Source: Streptomyces sp. BV286 (lineage in GTDB: Bacteria > Actinomycetota > Actinomycetes > Streptomycetales > Streptomycetaceae). From it: a stretch of DNA of 64,000 bases. The notes under the pieces are model-generated. The model had not been told where the DNA came from and ran no database searches. It saw only the letters and a program-made list of their open reading frames with translations. Positions within the stretch are counted from its first letter, which is position 1. Each line of letters starts with the position of its first letter. The stretch is from positions 1 to 64,000 of the forward strand of contig NZ_JAHRIB010000174.1 of assembly GCF_019090165.1 (NCBI RefSeq), given 5' to 3'. Shown piece by piece: positions 1-8,360 of the stretch. A program made the translations under genes and the position numbers.

Positions 1-47
1 CGTTTCCTTTTGTTCTTCAGCGGAAGCGGAAGCGGTCGGTTGTCCCT

Positions 48-330
48 TCAGTAGGAGCGGTCGGCTTCGGGGCGGGCCGCCCCGCGTCGTGACGCGGTGA
101 GTGCCGCCAGGGCCGCCAGAGCGAGGAGAGCGGCGGTGATGGCGTAGGCGTGTGTGGTGGCCTCCAGCTCGTAGTGCCGGGTGGCGGCGTCGCGGCGACG
201 GCGGGCAGGCGGTCGCCGTTCGCCGTGGCGCGGGGGTGAAGAAGGTCATGCCGCGCGCTGCTTGCGGGGTGTCCGGGGCCACCAGGCGTACGAGGGTCGG
301 CCTGAGGGAGGAGTAGAACGCCGGGCATGG
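48..330 (-). pseudogene. C-terminal remnant of a membrane protein (frameshifted)
   Basis: On the minus strand a reading frame ending at 48 encodes a hydrophobic helix rich in Ala and Leu followed by a basic tail, as at the C-terminus of an integral membrane transporter. The coding pattern of the upstream part (about 200-320) continues in a different frame, so the piece looks frameshifted and truncated, and I see no proper start. It lies head-to-head with the TetR gene at 495, the usual place of the transporter such a repressor controls. MFS membership is a guess from context only. Confidence 0.35.
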
Positions 331-354
331 GACTCCTTCCGTAAATGCAATGAA

Positions 355-406
355 TTTGCGTTAACTCGACCGTAGGCCCTGTGGCGGGTTAACGCAAACC
401 GTTTGC
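355..406. promoter_or_regulatory. Inverted repeats between the remnant and the TetR gene (likely operators)
   Basis: A perfect 11-bp inverted repeat, TTTGCGTTAAC at 355-365 and GTTAACGCAAA at 388-398, is separated by 22 bp. It overlaps a 13-bp palindrome, GCAAACCGTTTGC, at 394-406. Each GTTAAC half is itself palindromic. The position between a TetR gene and a divergent gene is that of TetR-family operators. Binding by the 495 product is inferred. Confidence 0.5.
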
Positions 407-460
407 TTTTAGAGTGATCGACATCCCGATGGCCCGGTACATCCAGGCTGGTACGTCTCC

Positions 461-486
461 CTTAAACGCAAGAACTGTGCTTTAAG
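461..486 (+). promoter_or_regulatory. Palindrome just upstream of the TetR start
   Basis: CTTAAA at 461-466 pairs with TTTAAG at 481-486. The arms continue imperfectly inward (CGCA against TGTG). The element ends 8 bp before the ATG of the regulator, so a repressor bound here would block initiation. Autoregulation is inferred. Confidence 0.4.
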
Positions 487-494
487 GTGAAGTC

Positions 495-1073
495 ATGAGT
501 CGTAAGCCGATGGTTCGCCCCGGCGGGCGCAGCGCACGGGTCCAGGCCTCGGTGCACACTGCTGTCCGCGAAATCCTGTCGGAGCGGGGCCGCGACGCGG
601 TGACCGTCCCGATGGTCGCCCAGCGCGCCGGAGTCACCCCCTCGACGATCTACCGCCGCTGGGGCGACCTTCAGGAGCTGCTCTCGGACGTCGCGGTGGA
701 GCGCCTCCGGCCCGACACCGCGCCGGAGGACCACGGTGACCTGCTGTCCGACCTGACGGCCTGGGCCGAACAGTTCCTCGACGAGATGTCGTCCCCCTCC
801 GGCCGCGCCTACATCCGTGACGCTCTGCTCGGCGACCCGGACGGCAGCTACGCCGGTCAGTGCTCGGCCTACGCGGCCGAACAGGTCGACGTCATGCTCG
901 CCCGCGCGATCGGTCGCAGGGAGAACACTCCCCACGTCGAGACGGTGATGGACCGCGTGGTCGCCCCCATGATGTACCGCATCCTCTTCCGCCCGGCCGG
1001 ACTCGACGCCGCGTACGCCCGTCGACTCGTGACCGAACTCCTCGACGCGAACGAAGAACACCCCCTCCCATGA
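495..1073 (+). CDS. TetR/AcrR family transcriptional regulator
   Basis: A 192-residue DNA-binding repressor of the TetR family. The N-terminal helix-turn-helix spans roughly residues 20-65 and carries the usual pattern: a helix ending in Val-Ala-Gln-Arg-Ala-Gly-Val, then Ser-Thr-Ile-Tyr-Arg-Arg-Trp as recognition helix. The C-terminal ligand-binding half is family-typical in length but not assignable to a ligand. ATG at 495 is chosen because a GGTGA ribosome site sits 6-10 bp upstream and the HTH begins at the right distance. It is divergent from a broken membrane-protein gene, with palindromes between them, which suggests autoregulation and loss of its former target. Ligand unknown. Confidence 0.85.
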   Translation: MSRKPMVRPGGRSARVQASVHTAVREILSERGRDAVTVPMVAQRAGVTPSTIYRRWGDLQELLSDVAVERLRPDTAPEDHGDLLSDLTAWAEQFLDEMSSPSGRAYIRDALLGDPDGSYAGQCSAYAAEQVDVMLARAIGRRENTPHVETVMDRVVAPMMYRILFRPAGLDAAYARRLVTELLDANEEHPLP

Positions 1074-1077
1074 CCAG

Positions 1078-1106
1078 GATTCCTCGCGGCCCGCGCAGGA
1101 GGAATC
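1078..1106. terminator. Hairpin between convergent genes
   Basis: GATTCCTC (1078-1085) and GAGGAATC (1099-1106) form a perfect 8-bp stem with a 13-nt loop, starting 5 bp after the TetR stop and facing the 3' end of rph. It lacks a T-tract, as is common for Streptomyces hairpin terminators. Confidence 0.5.
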
Positions 1107-1222
1107 GCCCAGATTCACCATGCCCCCCGGAGCAGCCTGAACGGGGAGCAGAGCCCCGGTCCTGACCAGTTGAGGTGTCGCTTTCGCCGGACGCTACGGA
1201 CGGGCCTTCTCGGTGTGATCCG

Positions 1223-3820
1223 TCACGACAGGATCTCCACGTACCCGTCAGTCCCGTGCACACGGATCCGTTGCCCGTCCCGGATCAGCCGGGTGGCCTG
1301 CACCACGCCCACGACGGACGGCAAGCCGTACTCCCGGGCAATCACCGCCCCATGGGTCATCAACCCGCCCACCTCAGTCACCAGGCCCGCGATTCCGACG
1401 AACAGCGGCGACCAGCTGGGATCCGTGTACGTCGTGACCAGGATGTCGCCCGCCTCAAGCTCCGCCTCCGCCATGTCGAGGATGACGCGCGCCCTGCCCT
1501 CGACGGTCCCGGCGGAAACAGGGAGCCCGACCAGGGCGCCGGCCGGCACGTCTTCGCGCCGGTACGACCCGGTGACGGCCTCACCGTCCGAGGTGAGGAC
1601 CCGGGGCGGCGTGAGCGCCTCGTACGACCGGAACGCGTCCTTGCGCTGCTGGATGAGCTGGTCATCCACCTCTTGCGAGCGCACGACGTCATGGAGCTCC
1701 TGGAACGTGAGGTAGAAGATGTCCTCCTTCTCAGGAAGGACACCGGCCTGCACGAGGCGCAGGCCCTCCGCGAGCAGAGCCTGCTTGTAGACGAAGTAGC
1801 GGCTGACGATGCCGTACTTGGGGTACTCCCGGTATCCGATGAAGGTGCGGACCCGGTCGATCATCCGCTTGGCTTCACCGGCCTTCTGGTCCCCGTCCGG
1901 GAGGGACCGCAGGCGCGACAGCACGTCACGTTCCTTCTCCTGCGCTTTCTGCCGGCCCTCTTCGAAACGACGCTCGGCGGCGCCCGCCTCGAAGTTCTTG
2001 ACGTTGTCGAGGATCACGGGCACGAGCGTGGCGGGGCGCTCGCGCCAGCGAGGCGTCGTGATGTCGATCTCCCCGACGCAGCGCATGCCGTACCGGTCGA
2101 GATAGGCCTCAATGGCATCGCGTGCTTCGGCCCCGCCCGCGAGCTTCGCCAGCTCGTCCAGGAAGCCCTCGCCCCGCACGCCCTGCAAGAACGCCACCAC
2201 CTCCGGCCAGGGGCGAATCACGTCCGCGACGTCCAGCAGCGCCAGGCCCATCTCCGACGTGACGTTGTCGGGGGCGGACAGCGTGAGCGTGTCAGCCGCG
2301 TTCTTCTCGCCCAGCCACTCCTGCAGCTTGTCGTTGAGCCACCACGTGGCCTCCATGCCGGCCATGATCACCTGCATGCTCAGCGGGTCACTGAGGACTC
2401 GCTTGTGCTCCTCGAAGGCTTCCCGCAGGAAGTCGAACAGTGCCTCTCCGGTCTTCGTCCGGATGTCACGTTCCAGGGTGGCGATGGACGTCTGGCTGCG
2501 CTCGATCAGCTCGGTGACGATGGCCGGATCGGTCTCGATCGGGGTCGGCACGCTGCCGGCCGGCCGCCCGGCGGCAGGCGTGTCCGGAAGTGTCGGGACG
2601 AAATCGGCACGGTCGAGGACGGTCTCCAGCGCGTCCCTGACCAGCGGATCGCCTCTCCCGATGAGGTCCAGGAGGCCGGCGCGGGTCGCGGGCGAGGCGA
2701 GGCGCTGGGTGACGTCGACGAACAGCCTCCCGCCGGCCTCCTGCATCGGCGCCATGGCAGTCAGCTGCCACATGGAGGACCCCAGGGGCTTCATGGCGTC
2801 GGTCATCATCTGCTGGTGGCCCACGGAGACGTAGACGTGATTGTCCTGGTCGTCGGTCTCGGGGATGGGGAAAAGCGTCGTGATCGGACGGCTCTGAACG
2901 ATCTGGAAGTCATCGTCGAGCAGGCACCATTCGATGTCCTGCGGGCGGCCGAAGTGCGCTTCGATCCGCCGGCCCAGCTGCACGAGCCGCACAGCCTGCG
3001 CATCCGTCAGCGACGGCTGCTCCTGCTGCTGCAGGTCGATCGACACTTCCTGCGTACCGCCGGCGGGGAGGGCGTGAACGGCACGCTGCTTGGCCGAAAT
3101 CGTCTTGGCGACGACTTCGCCGTGCCGCACCGTGAACACGTCCGGGTTCACCAGACCGGAGACGAGGGCCTCGCCGAGGCCGAAGCCCGCGTCCACGGTG
3201 GCGACCTTCCGGTTGCCCGTTACGGGGTCGGCCGTGAAGAGGATGCCGGCCGCGTGGGGGAGGACCATCTGCTGCACGACCACCGCCATGTGGACCGTAC
3301 GGTGGTCGATGCCGCTCCGCCCGCGGTAGGTCACGGCCCGCTCGGTGAACAGCGAGGCCCAGCAGCGGCTGACGTGCTGGAGGATCGCCGCCGGTCCCAC
3401 GACGTTCAAGTACGTGTCCTGCTGGCCGGCGAAGGAGGCCGTCGGCAGGTCCTCCGCCGTCGCGCTGGACCGGACGGCATAGGCGGACTGCTCGCCGAAC
3501 CGGGCGAGCGAGTGGGTGATCGCCTCCGCGACATCACCTGGAATCGTGATCTCTTCTACGGTCCGGCGGATCTGCGCGCTGAGCGTGCGGATCGCCTCAC
3601 GGTCGTCCGGGTCGAGGCGCGACAACTGGTCGAGCTGATCGTCGATCGACGACGCTTCCGCCATGATCCGCCGGAAGGCGTTCGTCGTCACGCAGAAGCC
3701 GGCCGGCACACGGATACCGTCGATCCGCGACAGTCCTCCCAGGTGCGCGGCCTTGCCGCCGACGACCGCCGCCTGTGTCTCGTCGACCTCTTGCAGATCG
3801 CACACGTACGGCCCGATCAT
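1223..3820 (-). CDS. rph: Rifampicin phosphotransferase (PEP-synthase-like dikinase)
   Basis: An enzyme of 865 residues, the family's usual length. Rph phosphorylates the C21 hydroxyl of rifamycins with ATP, giving AMP and phosphate, and so inactivates the drug. The ATP-grasp domain (about 1-315) shows GGKAAHLGGL at 21-30, the RSSATAEDLPTASFAGQQ nucleotide motif at 117-134, and a QSRPIT end motif. A long helical drug-binding domain follows. The swivelling phosphohistidine domain at the C-terminus has the THGAVIAREYGLP motif, with the catalytic His at residue 823. ATG at 3820 is chosen over an upstream in-frame extension because GGAGG lies 7 bp before it and residue 1 then matches the family. 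An exact rifamycin-associated element lies about 330 bp upstream, which points to rifamycin induction. A generic PEP-utilising enzyme is the alternative, but length, motif and RAE favour Rph. Confidence 0.9.
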   Translation of the reverse strand: MIGPYVCDLQEVDETQAAVVGGKAAHLGGLSRIDGIRVPAGFCVTTNAFRRIMAEASSIDDQLDQLSRLDPDDREAIRTLSAQIRRTVEEITIPGDVAEAITHSLARFGEQSAYAVRSSATAEDLPTASFAGQQDTYLNVVGPAAILQHVSRCWASLFTERAVTYRGRSGIDHRTVHMAVVVQQMVLPHAAGILFTADPVTGNRKVATVDAGFGLGEALVSGLVNPDVFTVRHGEVVAKTISAKQRAVHALPAGGTQEVSIDLQQQEQPSLTDAQAVRLVQLGRRIEAHFGRPQDIEWCLLDDDFQIVQSRPITTLFPIPETDDQDNHVYVSVGHQQMMTDAMKPLGSSMWQLTAMAPMQEAGGRLFVDVTQRLASPATRAGLLDLIGRGDPLVRDALETVLDRADFVPTLPDTPAAGRPAGSVPTPIETDPAIVTELIERSQTSIATLERDIRTKTGEALFDFLREAFEEHKRVLSDPLSMQVIMAGMEATWWLNDKLQEWLGEKNAADTLTLSAPDNVTSEMGLALLDVADVIRPWPEVVAFLQGVRGEGFLDELAKLAGGAEARDAIEAYLDRYGMRCVGEIDITTPRWRERPATLVPVILDNVKNFEAGAAERRFEEGRQKAQEKERDVLSRLRSLPDGDQKAGEAKRMIDRVRTFIGYREYPKYGIVSRYFVYKQALLAEGLRLVQAGVLPEKEDIFYLTFQELHDVVRSQEVDDQLIQQRKDAFRSYEALTPPRVLTSDGEAVTGSYRREDVPAGALVGLPVSAGTVEGRARVILDMAEAELEAGDILVTTYTDPSWSPLFVGIAGLVTEVGGLMTHGAVIAREYGLPSVVGVVQATRLIRDGQRIRVHGTDGYVEILS

Positions 3821-4689
3821 CGTGATGCCTCCGAGGCGGTCGTGTTCTGGGGCAGTAGTGCGCTGACCGAGCGCATCACCGGCGTCTTCACGTGGGTCGA
3901 GAGCTCTGTCGAGTCTCTTGTGCGGCGAGTCCTCGTCTCCGACTGCACTTCCTGTGTCGCTTCGGCCGACCGCTCCGTCCAGCCGGGCGATGTGCACTCC
4001 TGCGTCACCGCCCCGAGCGCTCGCGACCGCACTGCCGGTCCCACCCTCGGCTCGACGTCACCGCGTCCCCCATACGTCGACAACACACGCACGTAGTGCT
4101 CCCCATTTCCGCAGGTTGTGGCCTCGGTCGACGATTTTGCGCTACCACCCGGGCCTTGCCGCAAGCCCCCCGGTGCGCTATAAGTTGAGAACGGCAAGGG
4201 GAGCGATCTCCTTGCCTTTGCTTTTGCCGTCCCCCTGGCGCTGACGCTCGCCTGGCGCTGACGCACGCGCGCGAAGAGGCGTCGGACGGCCTTACGGGTA
4301 CGTACGCGGCATCGGCCCGAGCGGGACTCTCGACGGCCTACGGATGAAGCCGTGGATGCAGAATGTCTTCCCTTGTCGGCAGGTCCGAACGCGGCGGAGC
4401 GAGCCGCTGTCTCTCCACACCGGGCTGACGTGCCCAACGCTTGCTGCGCGCTGATGGAGCCTCCGTCACCTCCGTCACCGCTTGGTGGGGGGCCTCCAAG
4501 AAGGATTCCGGACGACGAGGCTGTGACGTGCACCTGCCATGCGGAACGTCCGGTCAGGCTGATGCCCGCCGTCCTGTGGCTGCCCGCCGCCCGCGTCCTG
4601 CTGGGCACTGGACGGGCCTGGGCTCCCCGCTGGGGGCCCAGCCCTTCACCGCACACTGCGCAATGTGCCAGTGCATCCCCAGGCGGGAC
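3821..4689. other. Long upstream region of rph
   Basis: About 870 bp without a convincing gene. It holds the rifamycin-associated element at 4151-4169. It also has a short direct repeat (CCTGGCGCTGACGC at 4234-4247 and 4251-4264). Long open frames crossing it have poor codon bias and resemble no family. The rph transcript may carry a 5' leader of up to about 300 nt. Confidence 0.5.
4151..4169 (-). promoter_or_regulatory. Rifamycin-associated element (RAE)
   Basis: On the minus strand the 19 bases read GGGGCTTGCGGCAAGGCCC, identical to the published RAE consensus found upstream of rifamycin-inactivating and rifamycin-responsive genes in actinomycetes. It points toward rph, about 330 bp from its start codon. 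The role in rifamycin induction is established for the element elsewhere; here it is inferred from identity and position. Confidence 0.9.
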
Positions 4690-4908
4690 TCAGTCGTCCT
4701 GAGGCGTCGCCTTCGGTTCTTCGGCAGCCTGGGGGCGATCCGATCCGTCCTCTTCGTTGGCAAGGTCGGTTTCGTCCGGAGGGCCGCTGCTCCACGCGAC
4801 GGGCGGTGTCGGCGCCGTGATCGTCTGCGGCTCTTCGGAATCCGGGCGGACGCTCGGCTGGGATCCGGCGGCGTGGGGCGTTTGCGTTTCGTCATTGGAT
4901 TTCGTCAT
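4690..4908 (-). CDS. Small acidic hypothetical protein
   Basis: A 72-residue, highly acidic, Pro/Glu/Asp-rich protein without predicted membrane segment or signal peptide, probably disordered. The frame has normal third-position GC. ATG at 4908 begins the low-complexity acidic sequence. An in-frame ATG at 4947 would add 13 residues, and neither has a strong ribosome site. I do not recognise a family. It is oriented like rph but more than 800 bp upstream, so co-transcription is unlikely. Confidence 0.4.
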   Translation of the reverse strand: MTKSNDETQTPHAAGSQPSVRPDSEEPQTITAPTPPVAWSSGPPDETDLANEEDGSDRPQAAEEPKATPQDD

Positions 4909-5264
4909 GGCGTGCGAGTTCCCGTTGTGCGCACTCGCATGCACCATGGCGCCCTGTCCCGACCGTTGCCGCCGAGGCCTCGAGCGAGCTCGTAAAGCAG
5001 GCCCGAGCCCACATGGTGAGGACGCCAGCTGGATCGGATCCTGGGCGCGGCGAGGTGCGACGATGCCCCGCATCGACTGGGCGGAGAGACGCGAGGACGT
5101 CGTCCGTGACGTGACGTCTTCGGTCCGGGGGATGTCATGGCCGTGCCAGGGGCCGGGAGGTCCATGACGGCGATCGGGCAGGCTTTCTGGCTGTCGTTCC
5201 TATCGGAGCGGTACTGAGGCGGCGGCGTGATTGCGCCGTGTCCTGGACTGCCCATGATCAGGGG
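4909..5264. other. Intergenic region
   Basis: About 355 bp between the acidic ORF and the secreted protein gene, containing the divergent promoters by position. No recognisable gene, RNA or strong hairpin was seen. Confidence 0.4.
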
Positions 5265-6746
5265 ATGAGGCGATGGAGGGGGCTTGTCGCGGCCGCCGCT
5301 GTGCTGGTGGGGGCTTCGGCACCCGGCGCTGCGGGTGCACCGCAGGCCGATGGAGAACGAGTGACGATCGATGTTCCAGCGACGTATTACACGCAGGTGG
5401 CCGATCCGACCCGTGTCCAACTGCCGGTGACGGTCGACGCGGGGAGCGGCTCCTCCGTGCGCGGTATCACGCTCACCGTGGATGCCTCGGAGGTCCGCGG
5501 CAAGGTGCGGCTGGACGCCAAGCGGATCTGTACGGAGGGCACGGGGTACGTCTTCACCTGCCGCCTCACCGCATCCAGTCGGCGTTACCGCCTCTACGAT
5601 CTGGTCGTCCTCGGCGCAGACAAGGCTGCCGAGCCGGGAGCGCACGGCACCGTGAGGTTCTCAGCCACTGGCACCGACGGACAACGGGCAGAGGCCGAAA
5701 CGGTGATGACGGCGGGAACGCCGGAACTCTGGGGCAAGAAGATCGCCATCGAAGACGCCCCGGCCGGCAAGCCCGTGGAGCTGTGGAGCGGGGTCCTCAA
5801 CCGCGGGCCTGTCGCGGCGAGCGGATTCGGCGTGGCCCTGGTGGCCTCGCGTATGGAGATCGACCGCCGCTACACCAACTGCCGCTACGCCAAGAGCGGC
5901 GAGTCCCGCGCGTACTGCTACTTCGACACACAGGTAAAGCCGGGTGAGGCCTACGCGTTCGACGCACCGTTCGTCGTGGAGGGCGCGGCGGAACTGACGA
6001 AGAGCTCGGTGAGCATGCGGATTTTCGCGCCGGGCCAGGACGCCGGACCGTACTTCGACGAGGACGAGTACACGGTCCCCGGGACCGGCCCGAAGCTCGG
6101 ACTGAAGCCGACCGAGCCCAAGGGCTTTGCGCAGATGTCCGGGCACATCCCGATCGACACGAACCAACGGGTCGACGTGAGTGCCGTGGCGGGGGACCTC
6201 CGGGGGCGTCCCGGTGACATCGTTCAGCTGGCGGTGGGGCTGCGCAACCGGGGTGCGGGGCGTGTCGACGCCCGCTACCTCCGTTACGAGGTGGTCCCGC
6301 CCCAGGGCGTCACCCTGATCCCGCCGGAGAAGCCCTCGCCGGACCCGGAGGCCGACGAGGCCCCTTACTGGATCTGCAGTCCGTGGGAGCAGGGTGAGGA
6401 GCGGTACACCTGCGGGAGCAAGAGCTTGGAGCCGGGCGCGTCCGAGACGCAGGTGTTGAGGTTCCGTATCGGCGAGAGGACCACCACGGGCACGGGCCAG
6501 GTCAAGGTCGTCCTCAAGGGAGGCTATGCGCAGCGGGACGCGGACAAGGGAAACAACGTCGCGAAGATCGCGGTGCGGGTTGCCGGTACGGATGATGGTC
6601 GGGGCCGCAGTGCCGACCGCCCCAGTGCCGACCGCAGCAGCGTTGGGCTGTCGTGGGGCCTTGCCGCGGGCGTCGGGGGTGTCTGCGCCTTCGCTCTGGC
6701 GGCAGCGGTCTTCTACGGCGTCCGGCGCTCCCGCCGGCGAGACTGA
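5265..6746 (+). CDS. Secreted, membrane-anchored protein of unknown function
   Basis: About 493 residues. The N-terminus is a signal peptide: MRRWRG, then an Ala/Val/Leu core, then an Ala-Gly-Ala cleavage region near residue 25. A long extracellular beta-rich part follows, containing cysteines and repeated blocks that resemble Ig-like or CARDB-type sequences (e.g. DIVQLAVGLRNRGAGRVDAR). A Ser/Arg-rich linker leads to one C-terminal helix (WGLAAGVGGVCAFALAAAVFYGV) and an RRSRRR stop-transfer tail. No LPXTG sortase motif. ATG 5265 places the signal peptide correctly but has no spaced Shine-Dalgarno; GTG 5238 is the alternative. It converges with the DUF305 gene across a strong hairpin. Adhesion or envelope role is only a guess. 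Confidence 0.75.
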   Translation: MRRWRGLVAAAAVLVGASAPGAAGAPQADGERVTIDVPATYYTQVADPTRVQLPVTVDAGSGSSVRGITLTVDASEVRGKVRLDAKRICTEGTGYVFTCRLTASSRRYRLYDLVVLGADKAAEPGAHGTVRFSATGTDGQRAEAETVMTAGTPELWGKKIAIEDAPAGKPVELWSGVLNRGPVAASGFGVALVASRMEIDRRYTNCRYAKSGESRAYCYFDTQVKPGEAYAFDAPFVVEGAAELTKSSVSMRIFAPGQDAGPYFDEDEYTVPGTGPKLGLKPTEPKGFAQMSGHIPIDTNQRVDVSAVAGDLRGRPGDIVQLAVGLRNRGAGRVDARYLRYEVVPPQGVTLIPPEKPSPDPEADEAPYWICSPWEQGEERYTCGSKSLEPGASETQVLRFRIGERTTTGTGQVKVVLKGGYAQRDADKGNNVAKIAVRVAGTDDGRGRSADRPSADRSSVGLSWGLAAGVGGVCAFALAAAVFYGVRRSRRRD

Positions 6747-6874
6747 CGGCGCGTTCGCCACCCGGCGCCCGGTTATGCCCGCCACGGCGGTCGCCATGAC
6801 GACGCTGCAAGGGGTCGTCCGACTGCCTTTGTCCTCCGTCGGTCGGCCGGGTGCGTGGGGGAGCCGCCAGGCCT

Positions 6875-6938
6875 CGAGTTGCCGCTGGGGGCGAGCGCAT
6901 CGCATACACGCCCCGAGTTGCCGCTGGGGGCGAGCGCA
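6875..6938. repeat. Direct repeat, 25 bp twice
   Basis: A 25-bp sequence beginning CGAGTTGCCGCTGGGGGCG occurs at 6875-6899 and again at 6914-6938, a period of 39 bp. The second copy supplies the left arm of the adjacent terminator hairpin, so the terminator region appears to have been duplicated. Confidence 0.8.
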
Positions 6939-6960
6939 GACGCATGCACGCCCCCAGCGG
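6921..6960. terminator. Bidirectional hairpin terminator
   Basis: CCGCTGGGGGCG (6921-6932) and CGCCCCCAGCGG (6949-6960) form a perfect 12-bp GC-rich stem with a 16-nt loop. It lies between convergent genes, 9 bp beyond the 3' end of the DUF305 gene. Confidence 0.75.
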
Positions 6961-6969
6961 GTGCCTCGG

Positions 6970-7599
6970 TCAGCGGTTGCCGAGCAGTTCGTTCATCTGT
7001 TGGATCTCGGTCGTCTGGGAACTGACGATCCGCCCGGCCATCTTCTTGGCAGGTGCGTAGGAACCGTCGGCCTGCTCGGTCCTGGCCATGGAGACGGCAC
7101 CCTCATGGTGCCCAATCATCATCTGCATGAAGGCGGTGTCGAAGGCGGCGCCCGACGCCTTCTTCAGCTTCCTCATGTCCCCTGAGGTCATCATCCCGCT
7201 GGAGTCGTGCATGGAGTGATCGGTCCCTTCCGCGGGAACCTGTTCGCCCCAGGCGGTCAGCCAGCCGGACAGCGTCCTGATTTCCGGGGCCTGAGCCTTC
7301 TTGATGTCGGCGGCGAGCTTCTTCACCTCAGCCGACTGCACCCGGCCGGGCGCGAGGTCGGCCATCTCGACGGCCTGACGGTGGTGGGGAATCATTCCCT
7401 GGGCGAACGCGACGTCAGCGGCGTTGTGCTGCTTCTGCGAGCTGGAGGTCGAGGTGGAAGCGGACGGAGAGCCGCCGGTGTGGCCGTCGTGCCCGGTCGA
7501 ACTGTCGCCGCTTCCGCCGCAGGCGGCCAGGATGATTGCGGCCGCTCCGGTGGCTGCCGCGGCGGTGGCGCGGCGGGTCAGGTAACGCGTGCGGATCAT
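6970..7599 (-). CDS. DUF305 family lipoprotein
   Basis: A 209-residue exported lipoprotein. A basic N-terminus and Ala-rich core lead to the lipobox IILAAC, placing the lipidated Cys at residue 27. A Ser/Thr/His-rich linker precedes the DUF305 domain. The domain has its two paired-histidine signatures, GMIPHHRQAVEMA and MMIGHHEGAVSMA, in a four-helix, ferritin-like fold. The HH pairs and many Met residues suggest metal binding; this is inference, as the family's biochemistry is not settled. It lies 120 bp downstream of the DUF6153 gene on the same strand, a recurrent pairing in Streptomyces, so the two are probably one operon. Confidence 0.85.
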   Translation of the reverse strand: MIRTRYLTRRATAAAATGAAAIILAACGGSGDSSTGHDGHTGGSPSASTSTSSSQKQHNAADVAFAQGMIPHHRQAVEMADLAPGRVQSAEVKKLAADIKKAQAPEIRTLSGWLTAWGEQVPAEGTDHSMHDSSGMMTSGDMRKLKKASGAAFDTAFMQMMIGHHEGAVSMARTEQADGSYAPAKKMAGRIVSSQTTEIQQMNELLGNR

Positions 7600-7719
7600 G
7601 ATGGTGCAACTCCTTCGCGCACACCCGTCTCGGGCGCGCGGGATCAGAGGGGTATGAGAGCAGGCGAAGGCACGGCATCCTCGCCGGACAAGGCGTGAGG
7701 GAGTGCCGTGGAGGTCGCT

Positions 7720-8109
7720 CTATATCCGCAGGAGTTGCAGTTCGGAAAGGTCAGGGGGCGCCCGGCCCTGTAAGACCGACGCCGGCGCGGCGATCGAAAC
7801 ACCAGCGGTGACCGGGGCATCGGTCAGGTCATCGGCCGGGGCCGGCGGCGCATAGGCGGAACCGAGACCGCCCGCCACGCAGGTACCGTCCGCGTGTGCG
7901 AGATGTCCGGAGCCGTCGGCGGTGTGCGAGCATTCCGCACTCACCTGCACCGTGGCAGAAGCTGAGGCCATGGTCATGGCGTGCTCGGAAGGCGGTACTC
8001 CGCCGGGAGCCAGTGCGTGCATGCCCAGGATGCCGGTCAGTACCGTCAGGACCAGCAGCGCGAACAGCGACCCGGTGGGGCGGCGGCTCGATCGGATGCT
8101 GCTGGTCAT
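7720..8109 (-). CDS. DUF6153 family membrane protein
   Basis: 129 residues. A basic N-terminus (MTSSIRSSRRPTG) is followed by one hydrophobic helix and an exported tail rich in His, Met and Ala. The tail includes a Cys-His cluster (CSHTADGSGHLAHADGTC) that could bind metal. ATG 8109 is chosen over a longer upstream frame because GGGGGA sits directly before it and the helix then starts at residue 15, as in relatives. The gene precedes the DUF305 lipoprotein on the same strand. A role in copper or other metal handling at the membrane is an inference from composition and partner. Confidence 0.75.
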   Translation of the reverse strand: MTSSIRSSRRPTGSLFALLVLTVLTGILGMHALAPGGVPPSEHAMTMASASATVQVSAECSHTADGSGHLAHADGTCVAGGLGSAYAPPAPADDLTDAPVTAGVSIAAPASVLQGRAPPDLSELQLLRI

Positions 8110-8360
8110 TCCCCCATCGTACGGGCGTAGCCGCGGCGGTCGAACAGGGCTTCTGGCGTGCGGACTTGCCCTCCGCCCCGTGCCCGCGAGGCCGCGCCGG
8201 CCGATCAGGGGCAGAACCGCAGTCCCCCTCATCGGCTTTCGCGCTCACGTGTCAGAGCCACCGGAGGCAGCGGGACGGTCGCTGAGGCAGCGGGGTGCTC
8301 GCTTTCGAAGCGCCTCCACAGCGGATTCGGAGTGTCAGTGGCATCCGGTTGGATGAGCGC

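Noticed and set aside
1175..4096. Very long plus-strand frame antisense to rph
   Set aside because: A mirror of third-position GC bias in rph; Asp/Gly/Arg/Leu-rich shadow with no domain.
3817..4656. Long minus-strand frame upstream of and overlapping the start of rph
   Set aside because: Low-complexity Arg/Ser/Gly composition, weak codon bias, and it covers the RAE and promoter region.
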